Shown here: piece after piece, positions 45,722 through 54,622 of the stretch
Layout: every line of letters starts with the position of its first letter
Position numbering within the stretch: the stretch's first letter is position 1
Notes under the pieces: model-generated
Seen by the model: the letters and a program-made list of their open reading frames with translations, nothing else
Told to the model about the DNA's origin: nothing
Databases searched by the model: none
Program-made: the position numbers and the translations under genes
DNA from: VBCG01 sp044226535
Lineage (GTDB): Bacteria; Pseudomonadota; Gammaproteobacteria; Burkholderiales; Casimicrobiaceae
Length of the DNA stretch: 64,000 nt
Direction of reading: 5' to 3'
Assembly (NCBI GenBank): GCA_044226535.1
Contig: JBGAGT010000003.1
Coordinates: 124,001 to 188,000, forward strand

Positions 45722-46761
45722 TCGACCAGCGCGCGCGCCGAGGCAACCGCGCCACGGTAGGCGTCGAAGATGCGCCGCAGCGCGACGTCCATCGGCACGC
45801 GCGGCGCCCAGTCGAGGTCGCGCATGGTGTTGCCGATCCCGGGCACGCGGTGCTGGGTGTCCTGGTAGCCGGCACCGTAGTAGTCGTCGGCGCTGACCTC
45901 CTCGAGCGCGACGCGCGACGCGTTTTCGCGGTACTCGGGATACTCGCGCGCCAGCGCCAGCATCATGGTGGCGAGCTCGCGCACCGAGAAGTCGTTGGAC
46001 GGGTTGCCGACGTTGTAGATCTGCCGCGTGGCGACGCCGCCGCGGTTGTCGATCATGGCGAGCAGCGCCGCGATGCCGTCGTCGACGTGGGTGAATGCGC
46101 GGCGCTGCGTGCCACCGTCGACCAGCTTGATCGGCTCCCCGCGCACGATGTGGCCGAGGAACTGCGTGATCACCCGCGAGCTGCCTTCCTTGGCGGTGTT
46201 GATCGAGTCGAGGCCCGAGCCGATCCAGTTGAAGGGCCGGAACAGCGTGTAGTCGAGGCCCTGCTCGAAGCCGTAGGCGTGGATCACGCGGTCCATCAGC
46301 TGCTTGGCGCAGGCGTAGATCCAGCGCGACTTGGCGATCGGCCCCAGCACGAGGTTGGAGCGCTCGACGTCGAAGGCGGCATCCTCGCACATGCCGTAGA
46401 CCTCGGAGGTCGAGGGGAACACCAGCCGCTTGCGATGGCGCACCGCGGCGCGCACGATCGGCAGGTTGGCCTCGAAGTCGAGCTCGAACACCCGCAGGGG
46501 CTCGCGGACGTAGGTGCCCGGGGTGGCGATGGCGACCAGCGGCAGCACCACGTCGCACTTCTTGACGTGGTACTCGATCCACTCGCGGTTGATGGTGATG
46601 TCGCCTTCGAAGAAGTGGAAGCGCGGCTCGTCGACGAGGTCGCCGAGGCGTTCGTCGCCGATGTCCATGCCGTGGACCTGCCAGTCGGTGCGCTCGATGA
46701 TGGCGCGCGACAGGTGGTGGCCGATGAAGCCGTTGATGCCCAGAATGAGAATGCGTTTCAT
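45718..46761 (-). CDS. UDP-glucuronate decarboxylase, separate ArnA C-terminal module
   Basis: 347 aa extended SDR. Rossmann start RILILGINGFIGHHL (Gly-rich), Ser/Thr and Tyr-x3-Lys equivalents in PSTSEVYGM and RWIYACAKQLMDRV, and RPFNWIGSGLDSIN, diagnostic of the ArnA dehydrogenase domain. Oxidatively decarboxylates UDP-glucuronate to UDP-4-keto-pentose. In E. coli this is fused to the formyltransferase; here it is its own gene, overlapping the formyltransferase by four bases. Confidence 0.93.
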   Translation of the reverse strand: MKRILILGINGFIGHHLSRAIIERTDWQVHGMDIGDERLGDLVDEPRFHFFEGDITINREWIEYHVKKCDVVLPLVAIATPGTYVREPLRVFELDFEANLPIVRAAVRHRKRLVFPSTSEVYGMCEDAAFDVERSNLVLGPIAKSRWIYACAKQLMDRVIHAYGFEQGLDYTLFRPFNWIGSGLDSINTAKEGSSRVITQFLGHIVRGEPIKLVDGGTQRRAFTHVDDGIAALLAMIDNRGGVATRQIYNVGNPSNDFSVRELATMMLALAREYPEYRENASRVALEEVSADDYYGAGYQDTQHRVPGIGNTMRDLDWAPRVPMDVALRRIFDAYRGAVASARALVE

Positions 46762-47759
46762 CGTGGAAGGGAGGACGCGGGTGCGCGCATTGTAACGGCG
46801 CGCCAGCGGGCGGCATCGAGGCGTTCGCCATCGAACCGCGCGTCGGCCACCGCGAGGCAGGCGCCGTCGCCCGCGCGCAGCACGAGCGCGCCGTCGACGG
46901 CGTGGAGGCCGGGCCCTTCGGGCGTGCCCGCGGGGCACTGCGACAGCCGCGCCGTGCGCAGGACCGCGACACGACCGGCCCCGGCGTCGAGGAAGGCGCC
47001 CGGATAGGGCGGCGCGACGGCGCGCACGAGGTCGTGGATGCGCAGCGCGGGCCACGCGAGGTCGATCCGGCCGTCCTCCGGCCCCCTGCCGCCGAAATAG
47101 CTGCCGGCGGCCAGCTCGTTGGGAAGGCGCGGCGCGCGGCCGGCGGCGAGCGCGGGCAGCAGCTCGGCGAGCAGGGCGGCGGCGGCGGCGGCCACGCGGT
47201 CGAGCACCTCGCGCGCGGTGTCGTCGGGGCCGATCGGGACGGCACGCCGGCCGACGATGTCGCCGGCGTCGGGCTTCGCGGTCATGTAGTGCAGCGTCGC
47301 GCCGGTCTCGCGCTCGCCGTTCAGCACCGCCCAGTTGACGGGTGCGCGCCCGCGGTACTTCGGCAGCAGCGAGCCGTGCATGTTGAGCGCGCCGCGCCGC
47401 GCGCAGTCGAGGACCGCCGCGGGCAGCATGCGGCGGTAGTAGAAGCTGAACACGAAGTCTGGTTGCAGCGCGCGCAGGCGCTCCACGAGGCGGGGATCTC
47501 CGGGGTCGGCCGGCGTCGCCACCTCGATCCCGAGGCCGCGCGCCACGTCGGCGACGCGCTCGAACCACCCGCCCTCGGCGGGATCGTCCTCGTGCGTGAC
47601 CACCAGCGGCACGTCGAAGCCCTGCCGGACGAGCTCGCGCAGGCAGCGCGCGCCGACGTCGTGGTAGGCGAAGGCCACCGCCCGCGGCGAAGTCGAAGGG
47701 TCGTCCACCGCGCTGCGCGCCGGGGTCGATGCGCGCCCGCGCGGACGCCTCGCGCTCAT
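46758..47759 (-). CDS. UDP-L-Ara4N formyltransferase, separate ArnA N-terminal module
   Basis: 333 aa. Formyl-transferase fold: AVAFAYHDVGARCLREL, FSFYYRRMLPAAVL, and the active-site block NMHGSLLPKYRGRAPVNWAV with the catalytic Asn and His, then ETGATLHYM and KPDAGDIVG. Uses 10-formyl-tetrahydrofolate to make UDP-Ara4FN. The module ends without the decarboxylase domain, which is encoded next. About 24 extra residues precede the fold. Confidence 0.92.
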   Translation of the reverse strand: MSARRPRGRASTPARSAVDDPSTSPRAVAFAYHDVGARCLRELVRQGFDVPLVVTHEDDPAEGGWFERVADVARGLGIEVATPADPGDPRLVERLRALQPDFVFSFYYRRMLPAAVLDCARRGALNMHGSLLPKYRGRAPVNWAVLNGERETGATLHYMTAKPDAGDIVGRRAVPIGPDDTAREVLDRVAAAAAALLAELLPALAAGRAPRLPNELAAGSYFGGRGPEDGRIDLAWPALRIHDLVRAVAPPYPGAFLDAGAGRVAVLRTARLSQCPAGTPEGPGLHAVDGALVLRAGDGACLAVADARFDGERLDAARWRAVTMRAPASSLPR

Positions 47760-48778
47760 CGCGCGTCGGCGTCGCCCGGGCCGCGCTCCGGCTCGACGCG
47801 CTCGAGCACGCTGCGGATTCGGTAGCGCGGGCGCTCGCGCACCTGCTGGTAGATGCGTCCGACGTACTCGCCGACCACGCCGAGCCCGAACAGCACCAGC
47901 CCGATGAGGAAGAACTCGAGGATGTCGCGGTCCCAGAGGCCGAAAAGCCCGCCGATCAGGTCGCCGTGCAGCGCGGCCTGCGCGATGTAGACGATGTACA
48001 GCAGCACCGAGCCGATCGACACCAGCATGCCGATCAGCGAGAACATCTGCAGGGGCACCAGCGAGAAGCCGGTGACGAGGTCGAAGTTGAGCCGCACCAG
48101 CCGGTACAGCGAGTACTTGGACTCGCCCGCCGCGCGCTCCTCGTGGACGACCTCGACCTCGGTGGGGCTGTGCGAGAGCGTGTACGCGAGCGCGGGGATG
48201 AAGGTGTTGACCTCGACGCTCGCGGCGATCTCGTCGGTGATCTCGCGGCTGTACGCGCGCAGCATGCAGCCCTGGTCGGTCATGCGGATGTGGGTGATCT
48301 TCTCGCGCAGGAGGTTCATCGCGCGCGAGGCGGAGCGCCGCCACCATGCGTCCTCGCGCGTGCGCCGAACGCCGCCGACGTAGTCGGCGCCGGCATCCAT
48401 CGCGGCGAGCAGGCGCACGATCTCCTCGGGCGGGTTCTGCAGGTCGGCGTCGAGCGTGACCACGCGGCCGCCGCGTACGTGCTCGAAGCCGGCGACGATG
48501 GCCATGTGCTGACCGTAGTTGGAGGAGAAGTTGATGACGCGGGTGACGTCGGGGCGCGCCGCGAATTGCGCCGCGAGCAGCGCCGCCGAGCGGTCGCGGC
48601 TGCCGTCGTTGACGAAGATCACCTCGTAGCTGCGGCCGAGCGCGTCGAGCGCCGGGTAGAGCCGCGCGAACAGCGCGTCGAGCCCGGCCTCCTCGTTGTA
48701 GACGGGCACGACCACCGAGACCTGCGGCAGGCCGGGCGCCGGGGTTCCCGCCGGGGACGCGGGCTGGGCGGGGTTCAT
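47756..48778 (-). CDS. arnC: ArnC, undecaprenyl-phosphate Ara4FN transferase
   Basis: 340 aa. GT2 domain VSVVVPVYNEEAGLDAL, FVNDGSRDRSAA, VTLDADLQNPPEEIVRL and MTDQGCMLRAY, then two membrane segments (MFSLIGMLVSIGSVLLYIVY; FFLIGLVLFGLGVVGEYVG). Moves 4-formamido-arabinose from UDP to undecaprenyl phosphate. Sequence features and operon place separate it from the GtrB-like paralogue at 32254. ATGA overlaps on both sides. Confidence 0.93.
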   Translation of the reverse strand: MNPAQPASPAGTPAPGLPQVSVVVPVYNEEAGLDALFARLYPALDALGRSYEVIFVNDGSRDRSAALLAAQFAARPDVTRVINFSSNYGQHMAIVAGFEHVRGGRVVTLDADLQNPPEEIVRLLAAMDAGADYVGGVRRTREDAWWRRSASRAMNLLREKITHIRMTDQGCMLRAYSREITDEIAASVEVNTFIPALAYTLSHSPTEVEVVHEERAAGESKYSLYRLVRLNFDLVTGFSLVPLQMFSLIGMLVSIGSVLLYIVYIAQAALHGDLIGGLFGLWDRDILEFFLIGLVLFGLGVVGEYVGRIYQQVRERPRYRIRSVLERVEPERGPGDADAR

Positions 48779-49920
48779 CGCCGGGGTCCCCGCGCGATCG
48801 CGGCGCAGGCTTCGCAGACGCGGTCGACGTCGGCCTCGTCCATGCCGGTGTGCAGCGGCAGCGTGAGCGTCTCGCGGGCGATGCGCTCGGCGACCGGGTA
48901 CTGGCCCTCGCGTCCCCCGAGGCGCCTCCCCAGCGTGGTGAGGTGCGCGGCCTCGTAGGAGATGCCGCTGGCGATGCCGCGCGCGTCGAGCGCGGCGCGG
49001 AACGCCGCGCGGTCGAGGCCCAGCGCGGCGAGCCTCGGGAGCGGCAGCAGCACCGCGAACATGTTCCAGGACTGGCCGTCGCCCTCGACGGGCCGCGGCG
49101 GGAGCACGAAGCCGAGGTCGGAGGGGAAGCGCGTGAAGTAGCGCTCGACCAGCGCACGACGCCGGTCGAGGAAAGCCGGCAGGCGCTCGAGCTGCGCGAG
49201 GCCGATCGCCGCGTTGACGTCGGGGAGGTTGAACTTCCCGCCCGCCTCGGCGACGTCGCGGGTGCCGTCGGCGCCCCGGGTGATGCCGTGGAAGCGCAGC
49301 GCCTCGACGCGCGCCGCCTCGCCGCCGTCGCCGAGGACCAGCGCGCCGCCCTCGATCGACGTCATGTTCTTGTTGGGATGGAAGCTCAGCACCGCGAGGT
49401 CGCCGAACGACCCTACGGGCCGGCCGCGGGACCGCGAGCCCTGCACCAGCGCCGCGTCCTCGATGACGCGAAGGCCGCGCTCGCGCCCGAGCGCGTGCAG
49501 GCCGTCGAGGTCGGGCAGCGAGCCCGGCCAATGCGTCGGCAGCAGCGCGCGGGTGCGCGGCGTGATCGCGGCGCGGAAGGCCGCGACCTCGACGTTGCGC
49601 GTGACGAGGTCGCAGTCGACGAACACCGGCGTCGCTCCCGCGCGCACCACCATGTTCATCGACGCGAAGAAGGTCTGCGTGGGCATCACGACCTCGTCGC
49701 CGGGGCCCACGCCGGCGACGGCGAGGGCGAGCTCGATGGCGGCGGTGGCCGAGGTCGCGACGCGCACCGTACGCCCGCCGAGCGTGCGCGACAGCGCCTC
49801 CTCGAAGCGCAGCATGCGCGGGCCCGAGGTGAGCTGCCCGGAGGCCAGCACCTCGGCGACCACCCGGCGCGCGGCGTCGTCGAGCTCGGGACCGGCGAAC
49901 CTGAGGTAGGGAGCGCCCAT
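48775..49920 (-). CDS. arnB: ArnB, UDP-L-Ara4O aminotransferase
   Basis: 381 aa DegT/DnrJ/EryC1-type PLP enzyme. Blocks SGQLTSGPRMLRFEEAL, PTQTFFASMNMVVRAGATPV, and the internal aldimine Lys in SFHPNKNMTSIEGG; C-terminus LPLHTGMDEADVDRV. Converts UDP-4-keto-arabinose to UDP-Ara4N using glutamate. In the arn operon between the flippase and arnC genes. Confidence 0.92.
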   Translation of the reverse strand: MGAPYLRFAGPELDDAARRVVAEVLASGQLTSGPRMLRFEEALSRTLGGRTVRVATSATAAIELALAVAGVGPGDEVVMPTQTFFASMNMVVRAGATPVFVDCDLVTRNVEVAAFRAAITPRTRALLPTHWPGSLPDLDGLHALGRERGLRVIEDAALVQGSRSRGRPVGSFGDLAVLSFHPNKNMTSIEGGALVLGDGGEAARVEALRFHGITRGADGTRDVAEAGGKFNLPDVNAAIGLAQLERLPAFLDRRRALVERYFTRFPSDLGFVLPPRPVEGDGQSWNMFAVLLPLPRLAALGLDRAAFRAALDARGIASGISYEAAHLTTLGRRLGGREGQYPVAERIARETLTLPLHTGMDEADVDRVCEACAAIARGPRR

Positions 49921-49925
49921 GCCGT

Positions 49926-50309
49926 TCAGGCGGTGCGGCCGATCAGCACCACGCCGAGGATGACGAGGCCGATGCCCATCCAGCGCGCGAGCGAGACGCT
50001 CTCGCCGAGCAGGTAGTGCGCGCCGACCGCGTTGATCACGTAGCCGATCGACAGCAGGGGGTAGGCGACCGAGACGGGCACGCGCGAAAGGCCGATGATC
50101 CACGTGACGAGGGACAGAGCGTAGCAGAGGAGGCCCGCGAAGAACGGCGGCGTGTGCAGCACCGTCACCAGCGTCGGCCACCAGCTCGCGCGCGCCAGCG
50201 TGATGACGCCGGTGGCGTTGGTGCCGGCCTTGAGGAAGAGCTGGGCGGCCGCATTGAGCGCGACGCCGGCCAGCAGGAAGAAGAACGCCGCCGAGGAGAA
50301 GAAGGCCAT
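49926..50309 (-). CDS. SMR/EamA-type small flippase subunit (ArnE/ArnF-like)
   Basis: 127 aa with four membrane segments (FFFLLAGVALNAAAQLFLKA; PPFFAGLLCYALSLVTWIIG; SVAYPLLSIGYVINAVGAHY; MGIGLVILGVVLIG). Matches ArnE/ArnF, which together flip undecaprenyl-phosphate-Ara4N in E. coli. Only one such gene is present here, so a homodimer or a distant partner must serve. Its ATG shares one base with the arnT stop. Confidence 0.85.
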   Translation of the reverse strand: MAFFSSAAFFFLLAGVALNAAAQLFLKAGTNATGVITLARASWWPTLVTVLHTPPFFAGLLCYALSLVTWIIGLSRVPVSVAYPLLSIGYVINAVGAHYLLGESVSLARWMGIGLVILGVVLIGRTA

Positions 50310-51994
50310 CAGCGCCTCGCCACGAACACGCGCCGGGTGTCGTGCGCGACGATGCGCATCGGCACGTGCATCGCCGACAGCGTATCGTAGGTCGAGTGCG
50401 GCATCAGCGCATACCCCTGCGGCAATCCTTCCCACTCGGCGATCCACGGCGGGAACAGCGCGAACGCCTTGTGGGGCTCGGCGTCGATGCCGAGCGCGAA
50501 CTCGTCGCGGAAGCCCACCAGCGTGGTGGGCCGGCCGAGGTAGAAGGGCAGCGTCTGGTCGTAGCTCTCGACCTGGTAGACGGGGGCCGCGGGGTCGACG
50601 CCGCCGGGGCTGTTCTCGGCGCGCGCGAGCAGCGGGGCCACCGAGCGCACGGGATTGAAGGCCTCGTGGCCGATGAAGGCGAACTGGAAGCCGACGAGGC
50701 TCGACAGCGAGACCGCGATGATGCCCGCCGCCTTGGCGCGTTCGCTGCCGCGGCTGAAGCACCAGGCGGCCGCGAGCGAGCCCAGCGCGAAGACCAGCGC
50801 CGACTTGACGATCCAGGGGTGGTAGTTGTGGAAGAGCTCGGCGGGCGTGCGGTCGTCGGCGATCCGCCCGACCATGGCTTCGTAGAAGAACACCACGAAC
50901 ACCAGGAAGCCCAGCGCCACCATGGCGTGGGGCAGGGCGAGCCACAGCAGCATCCGCGCGCGCGCGCGCTCGAGCTCCCGGCCGAGCAGCATGGCGAGTG
51001 CCGGGAACTCGGGGAGGATGTACGAAGGCAGCTTGGAGCCCGAGAGGCTGAAGAACACGAACACGAAGCCCGCCCACGCGAGGCAGAAGCGCTGCCAGTG
51101 GAAGCCCGAGGGCTGCGGCGCCGAATCGCGCCAGCTCGGCCACACCGTGCCGAACCACACGAACAGCCAGGGCATCGCGCCCAGCCCGAAGATGGGCACG
51201 AAGTACCACGGCGCCCCGGTGCGGTTGTGCTCGGTGGTGAGGAAGCGCTCGACGTGCTCGTGGATGAAGAAGAACCGGAGGAATTCGGGGTTGGCGCGCG
51301 ACACGAGCACGAACCACGGGACCGTGATGGCGAGGAAGAGGATGATGCCCGGCAGCAGCGACAGGCGGCGCCACGGCGAGGTGTCGCGCGTCGCCAGTGT
51401 GTACACCACCAGCGATCCCCCGGCGATCACCAGCGCCACCGGTCCCTTGGTGAGCGTCGCCATGGCGAGCATCGCCCAGGTGAGCAGCATGAAGCCGCGC
51501 GTGCGGCGCGCGCTGCCCGGCTGCTGGGCGCGCAGGAAGGCGCCGAGCGCAATCGCCATCCAGCCGGTGAAGAAGGCGTCGAGCGAGGCGAAGTGCGACA
51601 TCGCCACGACCAGCACGAAGCTCGAGGCGACCAGCGCGGCGAAGGCCCCCGCCAGCGGCCCGGCCAGCGCGGTGGTGGTCACGCCCGCGCTGACGATGAT
51701 CATCATGCCGCCGATGGCGGGCGCCATGCGCGTCGTCCACTCGTCGGTCTCGAAGAGGCGGTAGAACGCCGCGGTCACCCAGTACTGCAGGGGCGGCTTC
51801 TCGAAATACTTGAGGCCGTCGAGGCGCGGCGTGACCCAGTCTCCGGTCACCGCCATCTCGCGCGCGAGCTCGCCGTAGCGGCCCTCGTCGGGATGCTGGA
51901 GCACGCGGGTGTCGAGCGCGGTGAACCACGCGACCGCGATGAAGGCGGCCACGGCGAGCCAGGCGAAACGCGACAGGACGGGAGGGAAGCGCAA
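50309..51994 (-). CDS. arnT: ArnT, lipid A 4-amino-4-deoxy-L-arabinose transferase
   Basis: 561 aa inner-membrane GT-C (GT83) enzyme. Signature first-loop motif HPDEGRYGELAREM (34-47) and LKYFEKPPLQYW, about twelve membrane segments (FSLSGSKLPSYILP in the conserved loop), and a periplasmic C-terminal domain. Transfers L-Ara4N from undecaprenyl phosphate to lipid A phosphates, lowering binding of polymyxin and cationic peptides. TTG start, first gene of the arn operon. The 53-base gap to cysS shows no PmrA-type direct repeat. Confidence 0.93.
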   Translation of the reverse strand: MRFPPVLSRFAWLAVAAFIAVAWFTALDTRVLQHPDEGRYGELAREMAVTGDWVTPRLDGLKYFEKPPLQYWVTAAFYRLFETDEWTTRMAPAIGGMMIIVSAGVTTTALAGPLAGAFAALVASSFVLVVAMSHFASLDAFFTGWMAIALGAFLRAQQPGSARRTRGFMLLTWAMLAMATLTKGPVALVIAGGSLVVYTLATRDTSPWRRLSLLPGIILFLAITVPWFVLVSRANPEFLRFFFIHEHVERFLTTEHNRTGAPWYFVPIFGLGAMPWLFVWFGTVWPSWRDSAPQPSGFHWQRFCLAWAGFVFVFFSLSGSKLPSYILPEFPALAMLLGRELERARARMLLWLALPHAMVALGFLVFVVFFYEAMVGRIADDRTPAELFHNYHPWIVKSALVFALGSLAAAWCFSRGSERAKAAGIIAVSLSSLVGFQFAFIGHEAFNPVRSVAPLLARAENSPGGVDPAAPVYQVESYDQTLPFYLGRPTTLVGFRDEFALGIDAEPHKAFALFPPWIAEWEGLPQGYALMPHSTYDTLSAMHVPMRIVAHDTRRVFVARR

Positions 51995-52047
51995 GGAGGC
52001 CGCGGCGGTGAGCCCGCATTCTAGCGCGGGCGTGTAACATCGCGCCG

Positions 52048-53454
52048 GTGACCATGCAGCTCGTCTTCTACGACAATTTCACGCGACAGGCGCGCGCCTT
52101 CGCCCCGCTCTCGGGCAACGAGGTGGGGCTCTATACCTGCGGCCCGACCGTCTACGACTACCAGCACATCGGCAACTTCCGCACGTTCCTGTTCGAGGAC
52201 CTGCTGAAGCGCGTGCTGCGCTATCGCGGCTACGACGTCCGCCACGTGATGAACATCACCGACGTCGGCCACCTGACCTCCGACGCCGACAGCGGCGAGG
52301 ACAAGATGGAGAAGGGCGCGCGCCGCACCGGCAAGTCGGCGTGGCAGATCGCCGAGCTCTACACCGAGGCCTTCCTCGCCGACATGCAGGCGCTGGCCAT
52401 CGAGCCACCGACGGTGCTGTGCCGCGCCACCGACCACATCGCCGAGCAGATCGCCTTCATCGCCGACCTCGAGCGCAAGGGCTACGCCTACCGCACCGGC
52501 GACGGCATCTACTTCGACACGGCGAGGCAGCCCGACTACGGCCACCTCGCGCGCCTCGACCGCGCGGGCCTCGAGGCCGGCAAGCGCGTCGAGCTCGGCG
52601 AGAAGCACTCGATCACCGACTTCGCGCTGTGGAAGTTCTCGCCGCCGGGGGAGAAGCGCCAGATGGAGTGGGAAAGCCCCTGGGGCACGGGCTTCCCCGG
52701 CTGGCACATCGAGTGCTCGGCGATGGCGCAGAAGTACCTGGGCGACTACTTCGACATCCATTGCGGCGGCGAGGATCACATCCCCGTCCACCACACCAAC
52801 GAGATCGCGCAGACCGAGGCGCGCGTCGGCACGCGGCTCGCCAACTTCTGGATGCACGGCTACTTCCTGCTCGAGAACGACGCCAAGATGGCCAAGTCGG
52901 CGGGCGAGTTCCTGCGCCTCAAGGCGCTCACCGACCGCGGCTACGATCCGCTCGCCTACCGCTACCTCTGCCTCACCGCGCACTACCGCAGCCAGCTCAA
53001 CTTCAGCTTCGACGCACTCGACGCCGCGGCGACCGGCCTCGAGCGCATGCGCGCCGGCGTGTACGAGCTGCGCGGGCATCCCGGTGGCACGCCGCACGCG
53101 GAGTCCCTCGCCAGGTTCGAGCGCTTCATCGCCGACGACCTCAACCTGCCGCGCGCGCTGTCGGTGGCCTGGGAAGTGCTGCGCGGCGACGTGGCCGACA
53201 AGGCGGCGATGCGCGCGACGCTTTTGCGCTTCGACGAGGTGTTCGGCCTCGGGCTCGCGCACTGGCAGCCCAGGCAGGAGGTGGTGCCCGACGCGGTGCG
53301 CGCGCTCGCGGAGGCGAGGCTCGCCGCGCGCGCCGCCAGGGACTGGGTCGAGTCCGACCGCCTGCGCGCCGTGATCAACGCGCAGGGCTACGATATCGAG
53401 GACCGCGCGGGCGCCTACACGCTGAAGCGCGCCGCGAAGGCCGGCGTGGCCTGA
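52048..53454 (+). CDS. cysS: Cysteinyl-tRNA synthetase, divergent HIGN/KMAKS type
   Basis: 468 aa from GTG; an ATG two codons in (52054) is equally plausible. Class I synthetase: TCGPTVYDYQHIGNFRT holds the Zn Cys and HIGH-type motif, WHIECSAMA and HCGGEDHIPVHHTNE the zinc/active site, and NDAKMAKSAGEF the KMSKS loop, here KMAKS. Motif context (HIGNFRTFLFEDLL, AKMAKSAGEFLRL) differs from the usual betaproteobacterial form, suggesting a second or acquired enzyme. Divergent from the arn operon. Confidence 0.92.
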   Translation: MTMQLVFYDNFTRQARAFAPLSGNEVGLYTCGPTVYDYQHIGNFRTFLFEDLLKRVLRYRGYDVRHVMNITDVGHLTSDADSGEDKMEKGARRTGKSAWQIAELYTEAFLADMQALAIEPPTVLCRATDHIAEQIAFIADLERKGYAYRTGDGIYFDTARQPDYGHLARLDRAGLEAGKRVELGEKHSITDFALWKFSPPGEKRQMEWESPWGTGFPGWHIECSAMAQKYLGDYFDIHCGGEDHIPVHHTNEIAQTEARVGTRLANFWMHGYFLLENDAKMAKSAGEFLRLKALTDRGYDPLAYRYLCLTAHYRSQLNFSFDALDAAATGLERMRAGVYELRGHPGGTPHAESLARFERFIADDLNLPRALSVAWEVLRGDVADKAAMRATLLRFDEVFGLGLAHWQPRQEVVPDAVRALAEARLAARAARDWVESDRLRAVINAQGYDIEDRAGAYTLKRAAKAGVA

Positions 53455-53465
53455 GCGCCGCGGCA

Positions 53466-54491
53466 ATGAAGCTCGCCACGCTTCCCGACGGCAGCCGCGA
53501 CGGCCGGTTGCACCTCGTCAGCCGCGACCTCGCGCGCGCCGCGCCGGCGAAGGCAGCGCGGACGCTGCAGGCGGCGCTCGACGACTGGTCGCGGGCGGCG
53601 CCCATGCTCGCCGTCGAGGCGCGCGCGCTGGAGCAGGGCGCCATGGACCCCCTGCCGTTCGACCCCGTGCTCGCGCTCGCGCCCCTGCCGCGGGCCTACC
53701 AGTGGGTGGACGGCTCGGCCTACGTCAACCACGTCGAGCTCGTCCGCCGCGCGCGCGGCGCGGCGATGCCCCCCGAGTTCTGGACCGATCCCCTGATGTA
53801 CCAAGGCGCCTCCGACACCATGCTCGGCCCCTGCGCCGACATCGTCCATCGCGACGCCGCCTACGGTATCGACTTCGAGGCCGAGGTCGCGGTGGTGACG
53901 GGCGACGTGCCCATGGGCATCGCGCCCGCCGACGCGGGCTCGCACATCCTGCTCGTCATGCTGGTCAACGACGTGAGCCTGCGCAACCTCATCCCTGCCG
54001 AGCTCGGCAAGGGCTTCGGCTTCCTGCAGTCCAAGCCCGCCTCGTCGTTCTCGCCGGTGGCGCTGACGCCCGACGAGCTCGGCGACGCATGGCGCGGCGC
54101 CAAGCTGCATCGGCCGCTCACGACCTCGCTCAACGGCAGGCCCTTCGGCCGCCCCGACGCGGGCGAGGACATGACCTTCGATTTCGCGACGCTGGTCGCG
54201 CACGCCGCGAAGACGCGCAAGCTGGCAGCCGGCAGCATCGTGGGCTCGGGCACGGTCTCGAACCGCGAGCGCGGCAGCGACGGCCACGACGGCCCGGGCC
54301 GCCCGGCCGCGGAAGGCGGTGTCGGCTATTCCTGCATCGCCGAGCAGCGCACCGTCGAGACCCTGCTGCATGGCAAGCCGGCGACGGCCTTCCTCGCCGA
54401 CGGTGACCGGGTGCGCATCGAGATGCTCGACGCTGCGGGTCGTTCGCTGTTCGGCGCCATCGACCAGCGCGTGCGCATCGCCGCGCGCTGA
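53466..54491 (+). CDS. Fumarylacetoacetate hydrolase-family protein
   Basis: 341 aa. C-terminal FAH fold with the metal-binding acidic residues in IDFEAEVAVVTGDV and VNDVSLRNL, and GSGTVSNRER and GYSCIAEQR near the end. The N-terminal ~75 residues (LPDGSRDGRLHLVSRD) match the two-domain FAH group acting in aromatic acid or homogentisate-like pathways. Substrate not deducible; no pathway partners nearby. 11 bases after cysS, possibly cotranscribed. Confidence 0.87.
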   Translation: MKLATLPDGSRDGRLHLVSRDLARAAPAKAARTLQAALDDWSRAAPMLAVEARALEQGAMDPLPFDPVLALAPLPRAYQWVDGSAYVNHVELVRRARGAAMPPEFWTDPLMYQGASDTMLGPCADIVHRDAAYGIDFEAEVAVVTGDVPMGIAPADAGSHILLVMLVNDVSLRNLIPAELGKGFGFLQSKPASSFSPVALTPDELGDAWRGAKLHRPLTTSLNGRPFGRPDAGEDMTFDFATLVAHAAKTRKLAAGSIVGSGTVSNRERGSDGHDGPGRPAAEGGVGYSCIAEQRTVETLLHGKPATAFLADGDRVRIEMLDAAGRSLFGAIDQRVRIAAR

Positions 54492-54583
54492 GGGCCTTCC
54501 GCCCGCGCGCGGCGCGGTGCCCCGCGGGGCGCTGCTCCTCTCCTGGATCCGGCGGGATCGCCTGTGGACGCCAGCCCGGCGAT

Positions 54584-54606
54584 AAGATATATTGAAAATA
54601 TATCTT
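54584..54606. promoter_or_regulatory. NsrR-type nitric-oxide-responsive operator
   Basis: A 23-base palindrome with 10-bp perfect arms, AAGATATATT (54584-54593) and AATATATCTT (54597-54606), around GAA. It fits the NsrR consensus AAGAT-GCATTT-AAATGC-ATCTT in length, spacing and outer bases, and is strikingly AT-rich here. Located 17 bases upstream of nnrS, a classic NsrR/NO-regulated gene. Repression released by nitric oxide is expected. No nsrR gene lies in the window. Confidence 0.75.
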
Positions 54607-54622
54607 TAAGTGACACGCCACC

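Noticed and set aside
51995..52047. PmrA box between arnT and cysS
   Set aside because: No CTTAA-N6-CTTAA-like direct repeat is present in the gap.
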